From Marinospirillum sp. (lineage in GTDB: Bacteria; Pseudomonadota; Gammaproteobacteria; Pseudomonadales; Halomonadaceae), in the NCBI RefSeq assembly GCF_014859565.1, contig NZ_JACUUA010000066.1, positions 1-16,598 of the forward strand: 16,598 nt of DNA, in the 5' to 3' direction. A program made the position numbers and the translations under genes. Shown in pieces: positions 9,501 to 16,598 of the stretch; the first letter of the stretch is position 1, and every line of letters starts with the position of its first letter. The notes below the pieces were generated by a model, which saw nothing but the letters and a program-made list of their open reading frames with translations, had not been told where the DNA came from and did not search any database.

Positions 9501-10043
9501 GTGGAGGCCAGTGATACGCTGCTACTGGAAGATCAACTGACCGATTTACGCATCAATGAAAACGGTGAATACCTCCGTGTGCTGGTACAGGCCAGCCGTA
9601 TTCACCAAGGGGATAGCTACAAGTGGTATCACCTGATTCGCCAGTGGTCTGCCCACCTGTTTGCACAACTTAAAGCACCGACCAGCACGCATATTTTAGG
9701 GCCGGATACCGACCTCACCTTACCGCCCGTTGCAGCAGAAAAGGCAAGATTTTTACTGAAAGAACAGCTCTTAGCCTGGCAGTTAGGCATGACCCAGCTG
9801 TTACCTCTGCCCTGTAAAACCGCTTTTACTTTGATTGATGGTCAAGGCAATCCTGCAGATACCTATGAGCCTGGTTATAACAGGTCGGGAGAAATGAGTG
9901 ACCACCCCGCATTCACCCGCTTCTGGCCAGATTACGATACCCTGAAGCAAGAGGCTTTGTTTCATGAGCTGGCTGAACAACTGTACCGTCCTCTGATGCG
10001 TGTCTTTAATTCCGATCAGCAGGAGGCTGAATCCAATGACTGA
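6516..10043 (+). CDS. recC: RecC subunit of exodeoxyribonuclease V (RecBCD)
   Basis: Intact 1175-residue protein, slightly longer than E. coli RecC (1122). RecC is the scaffold subunit that splits the DNA duplex and reads Chi in the strand heading to the RecB nuclease. It is related to superfamily-1 helicases but has lost the ATPase motifs, and no Walker A is present here. Family landmarks: GLIILQGNRLEDQ (about 12-24), ILVQSNGIAQWLKM (about 44-57), PFHIADQG (about 470), LMPMRAIPFQQVWLLGMNDGDYPR in two adjoining blocks (about 700-725) and LADFLRHPVKTFYSQRLG (about 873-890), which opens the inactive nuclease-like C-terminal domain. The start is ATG 6516 with an AAGGAT-type site seven bases upstream; a closer ATG at 6509 is out of frame. 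The stop overlaps the start of recB by 8 bases. No ptrA lies between recC and recB. Confidence 0.96.
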   Translation: MPAQLDSLEPGLIILQGNRLEDQRDLLTQWIKKYPLNPLENETILVQSNGIAQWLKMALARDEEGCGIAASMQVGLPGRFLWQAYRSIFDELPEVSPFDKSPLTWRLYRLLGNLPANSEQLKPLQGFLNQDDDPRRLHQLAANLADLYDQYQVYRADWLKAWEKNQDGHQPDILIKPDGTKKELAAADSWQPLIWRWLCADIEADDSLGKAEWVRASRASIHQDVIKKCEEFTEDLRPEDLPRRVLVFGISSLPHQTLELFKALAPFTQLLIFASNPCQHYWGDLVEGKELLRREYRRIAERKIDTSLDPEDLHLAGHPLLASWGKQGRDYLHLLDEQDEPASYQERVQLAVQSNIDLYRDPLEEEGNNCLLIQLQSDILNLRSLQERQAAQTEINPQTDTSLQFLIAHSPQREVEILHDQLLAEFEKNPKLPPREVLVMVPDINVYAPHIQAVFGRYAGQGDQPDPRFLPFHIADQGQRGQNTLLIALEKLLHLPSSRFAVSELLDLLDTPSLRQRYGLAETDLPRLKEWIQGANIRWGLNATQRADLDLPANEQNTWLFGLRRLLLGFAAGDSEAWKGIEPHDEVAGLEAALLGPLDLLLRDLQTTRDALKVRHAPEQWIEQLNLLLQTFFVETSKADAWALTNLEVQLEKLESYWQQGKLVEEKLPLEVVREELLSALDQPNLTQKFLGGSINFATLMPMRAIPFQQVWLLGMNDGDYPRSVSPADFDLMAKDYRPGDRSRREDDRYLFLEALLSAREKLVISWVGRSIRDNSERPPSVLVGQLRDHLAAGWTLEGHDPKSKTTAGQALLKALTTEHPLQPFSRKYFKPDRDPQLFTYAHEWRQLHNLGERVSTGQKLAKWQPETPVTLRQLADFLRHPVKTFYSQRLGIHWYDQKEMLLDEEVFDLNGLEGWSLDNEVIQQVTRDLINNPSMDLETYLQHTCQRLQHKGRLAFPPFGLLQSESLQQKLLQPLQSHAELLNNTHPAEIFFSRVEASDTLLLEDQLTDLRINENGEYLRVLVQASRIHQGDSYKWYHLIRQWSAHLFAQLKAPTSTHILGPDTDLTLPPVAAEKARFLLKEQLLAWQLGMTQLLPLPCKTAFTLIDGQGNPADTYEPGYNRSGEMSDHPAFTRFWPDYDTLKQEALFHELAEQLYRPLMRVFNSDQQEAESND

Positions 10044-13000
10044 ACAACTTAATCCTTTAAGCTTTCCTCTGAAGGGAAGCCGCTTGATCGAAGCCAGTGC
10101 CGGAACGGGTAAAACCTTCACTCTAGCCTTGCTCTATGTGCGCTTGGTGCTCGGTCATGGTAAGGCGGGAACAGCCTTTAAGCAGCCGCTAACGCCCAGA
10201 GATATTCTGGTGGTGACTTTTACCGAAGCAGCTGCCGAAGAGTTGCGTGACCGCATTCGCGGCCGCTTGGTCGAAGCAGCGGATTATTTTCTGCAGGCCC
10301 TACCGGACAATTCAGAGGATGACCCTCTGGAACAACTACGATGTGATTTTGACAAGGCGCAATGGAACCACTGCGCCTGGCAACTGCAGGTCGCCGCGCA
10401 AAGCATGGATGAAGCCCGCATCTCTACCATCCATAGCTGGTGCAATCGGGTTCTGGTCGAGCAGGCCTTTGATACCCGTGGGTTATTTAACCGTCAGCTA
10501 GTTACTGATATTAATGATCTCCTGGCAGAGGTCGTCAGGGACTACTGGCGCTGTAACTTTTATTCACTGCCGGCTGAACACGCAGCTTTGATCAATGATG
10601 AAGCTTTCAAGTCTCCTGATAACTTGCAGCAGGCTCTCAAAGGTCTGCTTAAAATGGGCAGCCTGGGAGCGAGCTTTAAGGGTGCACCGCTGCGGGTTGA
10701 TGATCTGAGCGGTCACCTAAAGGCTGCACAGGAGTACCAGGCTGCTAAAGCCGAGGCGGATCGAGTCTTTGAGGAAGCTAAAGAAGCGCGGCTGGAATTT
10801 GAAAATAAGGTCAAAGCGCATTGGAAAGACAATTGGGAAGCCATCAAAACCCACCTGCTGGAACTGCGCTCTAGCCTGAATGGAACAAGTCACGACAGTA
10901 CCACGGAAGAGAGTTATAACAAGCTGTTAGAGGCTATCCAGAATTGGGTTCTGGGAAAAGGCGCAGTGCCCGGTAAGCTGAAAAATTTTGCGGCAGGTGC
11001 CTTCAAATTCAAAAAAGGAGGAACCTTTCAACAGGAAAAGCCGCTCGAAGCATTCAGTCTGTTAAAGGAGCTTTTTGAGCTTAACCTACAGGCACAAGTC
11101 GCAGTTGACCCGCCCGAGCCTCCTTTAAGAGCTGCCATAGTGGCGCACGCCCTGCCCTGGGTACAACAGACCTTTAATCAACGCATGAAACAACGTGCTG
11201 AAATGGGGTTTGATGACCTTTTGATTGAACTCGATCGCGCACTGGATCCGAACCAGGCATCTGATGCGGCTGAACGCTTGGCAGAGAGCTTAAGAAACCG
11301 CTTTCCTGTGGCAATGATTGATGAGTTTCAGGATACCGACCCGGTGCAGTACCGCATTTTTGACCGCATCTATGACGTACAGCAGAACTGCGAAGACCAG
11401 GGATTGTTCATGATTGGTGATCCCAAACAAGCGATTTACAGCTTTCGAGGTGCTGATATTCATACCTATCTGAAAGCAAGGGAAGCCACCACAGGCCGCC
11501 ATTACACCCTCAAGAAAAACTTTCGCTCAACTCAGGGCGTGGTGGATGCCTGCAATGCGCTATTCCAATATGCAGAGGATCACGAGCGAGCTGCTTTTCG
11601 TTTTAAGCAGGGTAACAGCAACCCCATACCCTTTATCGCCGTAGAGGCCCAAGGGCGTAAAGAAACCCTGTATCTGCCCGGCACTGGCTCCGAAGGCGTC
11701 AGCCCCTTGAACCTCTGGTACTTTCCGCCCGAAGAAGCAGATAAAAATGAAGAACCCAAGCCCTTGAGCATTAAGAGCCAGCGGCAACTAGCTGCAGAAG
11801 CAGCGGCCAGCGAGATCGTCAAATGGCTGGGAGCAGCAGCCAAAGGACAAGCTGGTTTTGGTACCAACGGTGAGGTGGAGCAACCCCTTCAAGCAGCAGA
11901 TATTGCGATCCTGGTCAGAACCGGCACCGAAGCCAAAGCTATTCGCAAAGCCTTGCAGACACGCCAGATCGCCAGTGTGTATCTATCCGATCGTGAGTCC
12001 GTTTTTTCCAGCCAGGAAACCAAGGATCTTTTGCACTGGCTACATGCCTGCGCGAATCCACTTGATGAACGGCTGGTCAAGGCTGCTCTGGGCACCAACA
12101 CCCTGAACCTGCCTTTGACGCAGCTTGCCGCGTGGCAAGATGATGAACTGGCGTGGGAGGGGCAGATGCAGAGCTTCCAGCAACTGCATTGGGTCTGGCA
12201 GCGCAAAGGAATTCTGGCAATGGCTTATCAACTGTTACAAGTGTTTGATTTGCCGGCTCGACTGATGCAAACACCGGATGGTGAACGCAGCCTCACCAAT
12301 ATCTTGCATTTAGCTGAGTGGTTACAGCAGGCTAGCAGTGAACTGGATGGTGAACAGGCTCTGATCCGCCATCTGGCTGAACACCTGGATGCGGGTGACG
12401 AACAACAACTGCTGCGCTTGGAAAGTGACGCTGAGCGCATCAAGGTGATTACCATCCATAAATCCAAGGGGTTGGAATACCCCTTAGTGCTTCTACCGTT
12501 TATTGGTAGCTGGAAAGAAATCGACGGTCATACCACACAGGTTCCCTGGCTGCAAAAAGAAGGCCATTATCAAGAGGTTGCTGGCAAGAAAGCCTTTGGT
12601 GAAGCTTGGGAAATTGCAAATGATGAGCGTATCAGTGAAGATATGCGCCTACTCTATGTTGCCTTAACACGTGCACGCCATGCACTCTGGCTGGGTGTGG
12701 CTGCCTTGCAAAGTGGTCGGTCTAAGACACCGCAAGTAGAGCGCTCTGCTTGGGGATACCTGCTCAATGGCGGGCGGAGCTTTCCCAGTGTTCATCTATA
12801 TGAAAGCTATCTGCAAAAGCTGGCTGGCAAGTCGCTCCACATAAATTTGCAGGATGCTCCAGCAGCAACCGAAACTCTCTTGCACCCTCAGAATCAAGAG
12901 CAACTGCAACCCGCCCGGCTTTCCCCCAAACTGAACAGCCTCTATAACTGGTGGATCGCCAGTTACTCTGCTATTCACTTTCAATCCCATGCAGCGGGCG

Positions 13001-13995
13001 AAGCAGCGGGTGAGGCAACTGAGCATCCAGAGGAATCGGGGGGTGCCCAGCATTATCAGGATCAAGAACCAGAAACCTCCAAAGACGATCAGAATGAGCA
13101 AGAGCAGCGCGATATATCAATAGGTTCATCTGATGGGGAAAATGCCCATGAAGGCGAGTTGAGCGCAGAAAACGTGCTGCATCGTTTTCCTGCCGGGGCC
13201 ACCTGGGGCACCGTCTTGCACACCCTGCTAGAGTGGGCCGCAGTGCAGGAATACAAAGATACACAAGGCGAGAAGATCAAAGGTTTTGCCGCAGTGGTCG
13301 CAGGCAACACCGATGCCCGAACTCAGTTCGGTGCTTTCTGTAAACGGCGGCGGATTCAGCCGCCGTTTATTGAGCCCCTCTGGCAGTGGTTGATCAATTT
13401 CGTCAGTAACACCTGGCAGCTGAATGCACTCAGCCCTGTTCAAGGCCAAGACTTTGGTTTTGCACTCAAAGACCTCAAACCATCGCAGATTGCCGTGGAA
13501 ATGGAGTTTATGGTTGAAAGCCATTGGGTGAACGCCATCAGCATGGACAAAGCCGTGCGTGCCCAGACTCTAAGTCAGGTTGAGCGACCCCAGGCCAAGA
13601 ACAACCTGCTGAATGGCTTGCTCAAGGGCTTTATTGACCTGGTGGCCGAATATGAAGGGCGCTATTTCGTCATCGACTGGAAATCCAATCGCCTGGGGCG
13701 GCAGGATGTGGATTACACTCAGGAAGCGATGCTGAAACAAATCCTCTCGCACCGTTATGACTTGCAGTATGTTCTCTATCTGGTAGCGCTGCATCGGCTG
13801 CTGAAAGCCCGCCTGCCCGATTACGATTATGACCAGCATGTCGGCGGAGCCATCTATGTGTTCCTGCGTGGTACCCACAATACACAAACCCAGGGGCTGT
13901 TTTGTGACAAGCCACCCAAGGCACTCATTGAGCAACTGGATGGGATGCTGAAAAAGACAGACAAAGCCCAGGCAGAACAAGGAGCTAACGCATGA
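10036..13995 (+). CDS. recB: RecB helicase-nuclease subunit of exodeoxyribonuclease V
   Basis: Intact 1319-residue protein, longer than E. coli RecB (1180). It is the 3'-5' superfamily-1A helicase and the only nuclease of RecBCD, and it loads RecA after Chi. Helicase motifs: EASAGTGKTF with Lys26; VVTFTEAAAEELRDRIR; DEFQDTD from Asp429; GDPKQAIYSFRGAD (about 461); HKSKGLEYP from His808; VALTRARHALW (about 875). The nuclease triad is complete: His1062 in TVLHTLLEW, Asp1201 in GFIDLVAEY, and Asp1214 and Lys1216 in VIDWKSNRLG. The 13 and 2 residue spacing equals that of E. coli D1067/D1080/K1082. The start is ATG 10036, chosen over an upstream in-frame ATG at 10000 because AGGAGG (10021-10026) sits 9 bases before it and the 10000 start would run deep into recC. 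Part of the extra length is an acidic, glutamine-rich linker at about residues 985-1046. The gene overlaps recD by 4 bases. Confidence 0.97.
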   Translation: MTEQLNPLSFPLKGSRLIEASAGTGKTFTLALLYVRLVLGHGKAGTAFKQPLTPRDILVVTFTEAAAEELRDRIRGRLVEAADYFLQALPDNSEDDPLEQLRCDFDKAQWNHCAWQLQVAAQSMDEARISTIHSWCNRVLVEQAFDTRGLFNRQLVTDINDLLAEVVRDYWRCNFYSLPAEHAALINDEAFKSPDNLQQALKGLLKMGSLGASFKGAPLRVDDLSGHLKAAQEYQAAKAEADRVFEEAKEARLEFENKVKAHWKDNWEAIKTHLLELRSSLNGTSHDSTTEESYNKLLEAIQNWVLGKGAVPGKLKNFAAGAFKFKKGGTFQQEKPLEAFSLLKELFELNLQAQVAVDPPEPPLRAAIVAHALPWVQQTFNQRMKQRAEMGFDDLLIELDRALDPNQASDAAERLAESLRNRFPVAMIDEFQDTDPVQYRIFDRIYDVQQNCEDQGLFMIGDPKQAIYSFRGADIHTYLKAREATTGRHYTLKKNFRSTQGVVDACNALFQYAEDHERAAFRFKQGNSNPIPFIAVEAQGRKETLYLPGTGSEGVSPLNLWYFPPEEADKNEEPKPLSIKSQRQLAAEAAASEIVKWLGAAAKGQAGFGTNGEVEQPLQAADIAILVRTGTEAKAIRKALQTRQIASVYLSDRESVFSSQETKDLLHWLHACANPLDERLVKAALGTNTLNLPLTQLAAWQDDELAWEGQMQSFQQLHWVWQRKGILAMAYQLLQVFDLPARLMQTPDGERSLTNILHLAEWLQQASSELDGEQALIRHLAEHLDAGDEQQLLRLESDAERIKVITIHKSKGLEYPLVLLPFIGSWKEIDGHTTQVPWLQKEGHYQEVAGKKAFGEAWEIANDERISEDMRLLYVALTRARHALWLGVAALQSGRSKTPQVERSAWGYLLNGGRSFPSVHLYESYLQKLAGKSLHINLQDAPAATETLLHPQNQEQLQPARLSPKLNSLYNWWIASYSAIHFQSHAAGEAAGEATEHPEESGGAQHYQDQEPETSKDDQNEQEQRDISIGSSDGENAHEGELSAENVLHRFPAGATWGTVLHTLLEWAAVQEYKDTQGEKIKGFAAVVAGNTDARTQFGAFCKRRRIQPPFIEPLWQWLINFVSNTWQLNALSPVQGQDFGFALKDLKPSQIAVEMEFMVESHWVNAISMDKAVRAQTLSQVERPQAKNNLLNGLLKGFIDLVAEYEGRYFVIDWKSNRLGRQDVDYTQEAMLKQILSHRYDLQYVLYLVALHRLLKARLPDYDYDQHVGGAIYVFLRGTHNTQTQGLFCDKPPKALIEQLDGMLKKTDKAQAEQGANA
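12991..13014 (+). repeat. Two tandem 12-bp units inside the recB linker
   Basis: GCAGCGGGCGAA (12991-13002) is followed directly by GCAGCGGGTGAG (13003-13014), differing at two positions. They encode Ala-Ala-Gly-Glu twice, at the start of the acidic linker between the helicase and nuclease parts of RecB. The pattern suggests recent growth by duplication in a region under little constraint. Confidence 0.6.
13341..13369. repeat. Perfect 11-bp inverted repeat (strong hairpin) within recB
   Basis: TAAACGGCGGC (13341-13351) and GCCGCCGTTTA (13359-13369) are perfectly complementary around the 7-base loop GGATTCA. The stem is GC-rich at the loop-proximal end and would be very stable in RNA. It codes for the residues around CKRRRIQPPF in the region between the nuclease His and the two nuclease Asp residues. 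No T-tract follows, so it is not a standard terminator. Confidence 0.75.
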
Positions 13996-15956
13996 ATGCG
14001 CTCGAAAAGCAGATCGTTCAATGGGTTGAGATCGGTGCTCTGCGCCCGCTGGATCTGGCCTTGATGCGGCTGATACAGGAACAATGCCCTGAAGCGAGTG
14101 ACCCCGTTCTGCTGGCTACAGCATTGGTCAGTGAGGCCAATGGTCGTGGGCATGTCTGCCTGGATCTGAAGGTGCTGCTGGAAAAACCAGCTCAGCAGCT
14201 TGCGCGCGATGATCGTTACCAGCCGGCTGACCCCGGGGATAAAACCGATGAGCCCGGACAAGAACTGGCAAGGCTGCTGCACAACTGGACGCTGGACAGC
14301 TGGACACAGGCATTGCTCACCAGCGAGGCGGTCAGTGATCAGCGCGATCAGCCACAACCTTGTGCGGGCACCACCCCGCTGGTGCTGGCAGGAACTGCAG
14401 CACAACCCCTGCTTTACCTTCGGCGCTACTGGCTCTATGAACGCCAGATACGAGCTTACCTGGATCAGCAGTTACAAAGCCCTCGCACCCTGCCAGACAA
14501 AGCAATCAACAGCCTCCTGGATGCGCTTTTTCCTGAGCCACCACCCACATCTGTGGACTACCAGAAGCAAGCCTGCGCCCTGGCCGCCCGCTCATCCTTC
14601 TCAATCATCACAGGTGGTCCCGGTACAGGTAAAACCACCACCGTGGTGAGGTTGCTCGCACTCTTGCAGGGCTTGCAACAGCAGGCCGGATTGCCACCGC
14701 TGACTATTCGCTTGGCGGCACCTACCGGAAAGGCTGCAGCGCGTTTGAGTGAATCCCTCGCGGGCAGTATGCAAAAAATTAACTTGCCTGAGACACTGCA
14801 GGCCTGCCGTGAACACATCCCGACCGAAGTGACCACTTTGCATCGCCTACTCGGCAGTCAGGCTGGCACACGGCATTTCCGTCACCATCAAGGCAACCCC
14901 CTGCCCGCAGATCTGGTTATTGTGGACGAAGCCTCCATGGTGGATGTGGAAATGCTGGCAAGACTGATGGCAGCCCTGACACCCCAGACGCGGCTGGTAC
15001 TGCTGGGTGATAAAGACCAGCTGGCCTCCGTTGAAGCAGGGTCGGTGCTTGGCGATCTTTGTCGCTCAGCCGAAGCCAGCGACTACACCACGCTACTTGA
15101 GCACAGCTACCGCTTTGCCGATTATCCGGGTATCGGAAAACTGGCAAAGGCGGTGAACTCAGGTCAGTCAAGCCTTAAAGCGATTAAGGGTATTTTTGAG
15201 TGTTATCAGCGTCAGGATGAAGGGACAGTCACGCGTGATCACAACCTCTGGCTGATAAAGCTGAAACAATCCAGACCACCGGCCGCTACCGACCTGGAAC
15301 CCCTGAAAAAATTGCTGCGCCAGGGTTACAAGGCTTATCTGCAAGTGGTCAAAAATGATATGCCAGTGCCAGGAGCGGATGGCGAAGTCAGCCGCGAAGC
15401 CCTCGATGCCTGGGCGCAGAAAATCTTCGCCAAGCACAAGGCGTTTCAGTTACTGACGGCAGTACGCCGTGGCTCCTGGGGTGTAGAGGCTATGAACCAG
15501 CTGGCTACTGCCGCTCTGAAAGACCTGCTGCCTGGTTCAAGTGGCCTCTGGTACTCCGGTCGCCCAGTGCTGGTCACCCGCAACGATTACAGCCTGAAAC
15601 TGATGAATGGTGATATCGGCATTTGCCTGGCGTGGTCTGGCGCCCAGACAGAAACAGGCCGCCCGCTGTTGAGGGTCGCTTTTCCGGATGGTCGGGGTGG
15701 CATCCGCTGGGTACTGCCCAGCCGCTTGCAAGATGTAGAAACCGTCTTTGCCATGACCGTCCACAAATCCCAGGGCTCGGAGTTTACCCACACCGCCCTG
15801 GTGCTCCCGGACAAACCCAGCCCGGTACTGACCAAAGAGCTGCTCTATACCGGCATCACCCGATCCAGTGAAGCCTTCACGCTGATTTACAGTGAGGATA
15901 AAGTCTTGCAGACAACACTGAACAGTCAGGTTCAGCGTGCCAGCGGCTTGCTCTAG
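13992..15956 (+). CDS. recD: RecD helicase subunit of exodeoxyribonuclease V
   Basis: Intact 654-residue protein (E. coli RecD is 608). RecD is the fast 5'-3' superfamily-1B helicase of RecBCD and restrains the complex from acting as a RecA loader before Chi. The N-terminal region that docks on RecC is present (about 1-150, including LMRLIQEQCPEASDPVLLAT). Motifs: Walker A GGPGTGKTTT with Lys214; APTGKAAARLSESL (about 243-256); TLHRLLG (about 281); Walker B VDEASMVD with Asp312-Glu313; LLGDKDQLASVEAGSVLGDLC (two blocks, about 337-357); LEHSYRF; the SH3-like segment NDYSLKLMNGDIGICL (about 533-548); TVHKSQGSEF (about 590-599); and LLYTGITRS near the C-terminus. The start ATG overlaps the recB stop as ATGA, with AAGGAG (13979-13984) seven bases upstream, so translation is coupled to recB. 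Confidence 0.97.
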   Translation: MNALEKQIVQWVEIGALRPLDLALMRLIQEQCPEASDPVLLATALVSEANGRGHVCLDLKVLLEKPAQQLARDDRYQPADPGDKTDEPGQELARLLHNWTLDSWTQALLTSEAVSDQRDQPQPCAGTTPLVLAGTAAQPLLYLRRYWLYERQIRAYLDQQLQSPRTLPDKAINSLLDALFPEPPPTSVDYQKQACALAARSSFSIITGGPGTGKTTTVVRLLALLQGLQQQAGLPPLTIRLAAPTGKAAARLSESLAGSMQKINLPETLQACREHIPTEVTTLHRLLGSQAGTRHFRHHQGNPLPADLVIVDEASMVDVEMLARLMAALTPQTRLVLLGDKDQLASVEAGSVLGDLCRSAEASDYTTLLEHSYRFADYPGIGKLAKAVNSGQSSLKAIKGIFECYQRQDEGTVTRDHNLWLIKLKQSRPPAATDLEPLKKLLRQGYKAYLQVVKNDMPVPGADGEVSREALDAWAQKIFAKHKAFQLLTAVRRGSWGVEAMNQLATAALKDLLPGSSGLWYSGRPVLVTRNDYSLKLMNGDIGICLAWSGAQTETGRPLLRVAFPDGRGGIRWVLPSRLQDVETVFAMTVHKSQGSEFTHTALVLPDKPSPVLTKELLYTGITRSSEAFTLIYSEDKVLQTTLNSQVQRASGLL

Positions 15957-15968
15957 CGACCTGTTCTG

Positions 15969-15988
15969 TCGCATCACGCTGCGATAAT
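15969..15988 (+). promoter_or_regulatory. Extended -10 promoter candidate overlapping a short inverted repeat
   Basis: TGCGATAAT (15980-15988) matches an extended -10 element, TG-N-GATAAT, placed suitably before the ribosome binding site AGGAG (16001-16005) and ATG 16013. The -35 side has no good match. The first part also forms an inverted repeat, TCGCA (15969-15973) with TGCGA (15980-15984) across 6 bases. The promoter would serve the small gene after recD. The match is suggestive only. Confidence 0.3.
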
Positions 15989-16012
15989 GAATCGGTACAG
16001 AGGAGATCGAAC

Positions 16013-16223
16013 ATGGCGCAGCGTGAATTCATAGTAACCATGATGGATAGTCTGGGTGGTGTAAGGCTGGAGCAGATGATGCTCAAAGAGTGGATCTGCT
16101 GGGACAAAACATTGCAACACTTAGAAATGCCTTGTGGGCTTGCTGGCCTGGCGCCAAGAGCTGGTGCAAATGGCTGATCAGCTATTGCAACTCAACTTGT
16201 CCCTGACCGCATCTGCTCGATGA
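16013..16223 (+). pseudogene. Small unrecognised gene, apparently frameshifted
   Basis: ATG 16013 has a good AGGAG site seven bases upstream and opens a 54-codon frame ending at TGA 16175-16177, starting MAQREFIVTMMDSLGGVRLE. After about codon 38 (LQHLE) this frame becomes Gly/Ala/Pro-rich and less protein-like. The +1 frame, open only after a TAG near 16126, instead reads LVGLLAWRQELVQMADQLLQ and continues to TGA 16221-16223, a helix-like sequence with normal codon use. A single extra base near 16125-16132, or a small out-of-frame deletion, would explain this. The restored product would be about 70 residues. I do not recognise the family. The end overlaps the convergent cobB remnant by 32 bases. 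It could also be a true 54-codon gene, or no gene at all. Confidence 0.45.
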
Positions 16224-16598
16224 GAAAATGAAAAAAACTAGGGACGACCTGTGTGGCGGGTCCGTATAACCCGTCTTCAAAATCTGGACTGGTTTTTTCC
16301 ATATTCAGCTCGATGCAGTAAGCTGATTCTGCAGCATCCAAAAAACCGGCGGCAGGATAAACGCGACCGGACGTGCCAATCGAAATAAACAGATCGGCCT
16401 GTTCGACCGCTTTGTAACAGGCATCAAGGTGGTAGGGAGTCTCACCAAACCAAACAATATCGGGTCGCAATGCTTGCGCTGGCTCACAGCAACTGCACTT
16501 GTCTTCAAGGCTTAAAGTGCCCGACCAGGCTTGTGTTTGCCCGCTGCAGAAATGCCAGCGCCGGTTAACACAACCACTTGTGGATAAATAAGTTTCAT
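16192..16598 (-). pseudogene. cobB: NAD-dependent protein deacylase (sirtuin) gene with internal deletion
   Basis: CobB is a cytosolic class III sirtuin that removes acetyl or succinyl groups from lysines using NAD+. The frame from ATG 16598 reads YPQVVVLTGAGISA, the sirtuin NAD-binding start, then hits a stop about 28 codons in, at 16513-16515. A different frame carries the rest: CSGQTQAWSGTLSLEDKCSC (zinc-site Cys residues), LRPDIVWFGE, ADLFISIGTSGRVYPAAGF, IELNMEK and GPATQVVPSFF to TGA 16192-16194. Compared from memory with E. coli CobB, about 100 residues are missing between GAGISA and the first zinc Cys. They include the rest of the NAD site, the QNID motif, the catalytic His in HMHGE and the Tyr/Arg acyl-selectivity residues. 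The joint is at about 16544-16554, and the frame is shifted. No active sirtuin can be made. ATG 16598 is the last base of the window, so a longer start upstream is possible. Confidence 0.85.

Noticed and set aside
10000..10035. Upstream in-frame ATG as the recB start
   Set aside because: It would add 12 residues inside the recC C-terminus and lacks a ribosome binding site. The ATG at 10036 has AGGAGG nine bases before it.
13854..14405. 183-residue minus-strand frame across the recB/recD junction
   Set aside because: It is antisense to two genes with unmistakable motifs and is Cys/Gln-rich without any recognisable domain. It is a coding shadow.
16305..16508. 67-residue minus-strand frame over cobB
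   Set aside because: It reads the sirtuin remnant out of frame. The true sirtuin motifs are in the neighbouring frame.
1..16598. CRISPR array, tRNA/rRNA genes, insertion sequence or phage integrase
   Set aside because: Reading both strands, I found no regularly spaced repeats, no cloverleaf-like or rRNA sequence, no transposase or integrase motifs, and no terminal inverted repeats with target duplications. The candidate defence locus shows no visible mobile-element border in this window.

Overview
The window reads as a gammaproteobacterial chromosome segment. Gene density is high, base composition is moderate, and a complete recC-recB-recD operon lies beside an Escherichia coli-type sirtuin remnant. 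recC runs straight into recB with no ptrA protease gene between them, as in pseudomonads and many marine gammaproteobacteria, and unlike enterics. An Oceanospirillales-like host is a guess only; no rRNA, tRNA or taxonomic marker is present.

Layout. (1) Positions 1-3361, minus strand: the first codons of an unseen gene at the left edge, preceded by a large intact protein of about 1113 residues. I judge the large protein to belong to the STY4851/ECs_5259 (YjiT-like) family, which corresponds to DruH of the two-gene type III Druantia anti-phage system. Its partner, the DruE helicase, would be the gene that starts at position 14 and leaves the window. (2) 3362-3592: AT-rich spacer. (3) 3593-5836, minus strand: an intact tandem AAA+ ATPase of 747 residues. 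(4) 5837-5944: divergent promoter region with a small inverted repeat. (5) 5945-6434, plus strand: a gene for a putative metallopeptidase/VWA-like (DUF2201-type) protein. It keeps its N-terminal HExxH end and its C-terminal end, but in different frames, so the middle is gone. (6) 6516-15956, plus strand: recC, recB and recD, all intact and overlapping by 8 and 4 bases. (7) 16013-16223, plus strand: a small unrecognised gene that appears frameshifted. (8) 16192-16598, minus strand: a cobB (NAD-dependent sirtuin deacylase) pseudogene that lost about 100 codons and its reading frame.

How it works together. RecBCD is the double-strand-break repair and DNA-degrading helicase-nuclease; all its catalytic motifs are present, including the RecB nuclease triad. 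The candidate Druantia III module is a phage-defence locus about 3 kb away, separated by the ATPase/VWA pair. That pair probably once formed an AAA+/VWA system, and the ATPase is now without an intact partner in the visible DNA. The main surprise is the contrast between five large, fully open genes and three small loci that share one kind of damage: both ends kept, with the middle deleted or shifted out of frame. This suggests ongoing deletion-driven gene decay, or an assembly problem to be excluded. In cobB the deletion joint is visible at a short sequence that would plausibly have occurred at both original endpoints.
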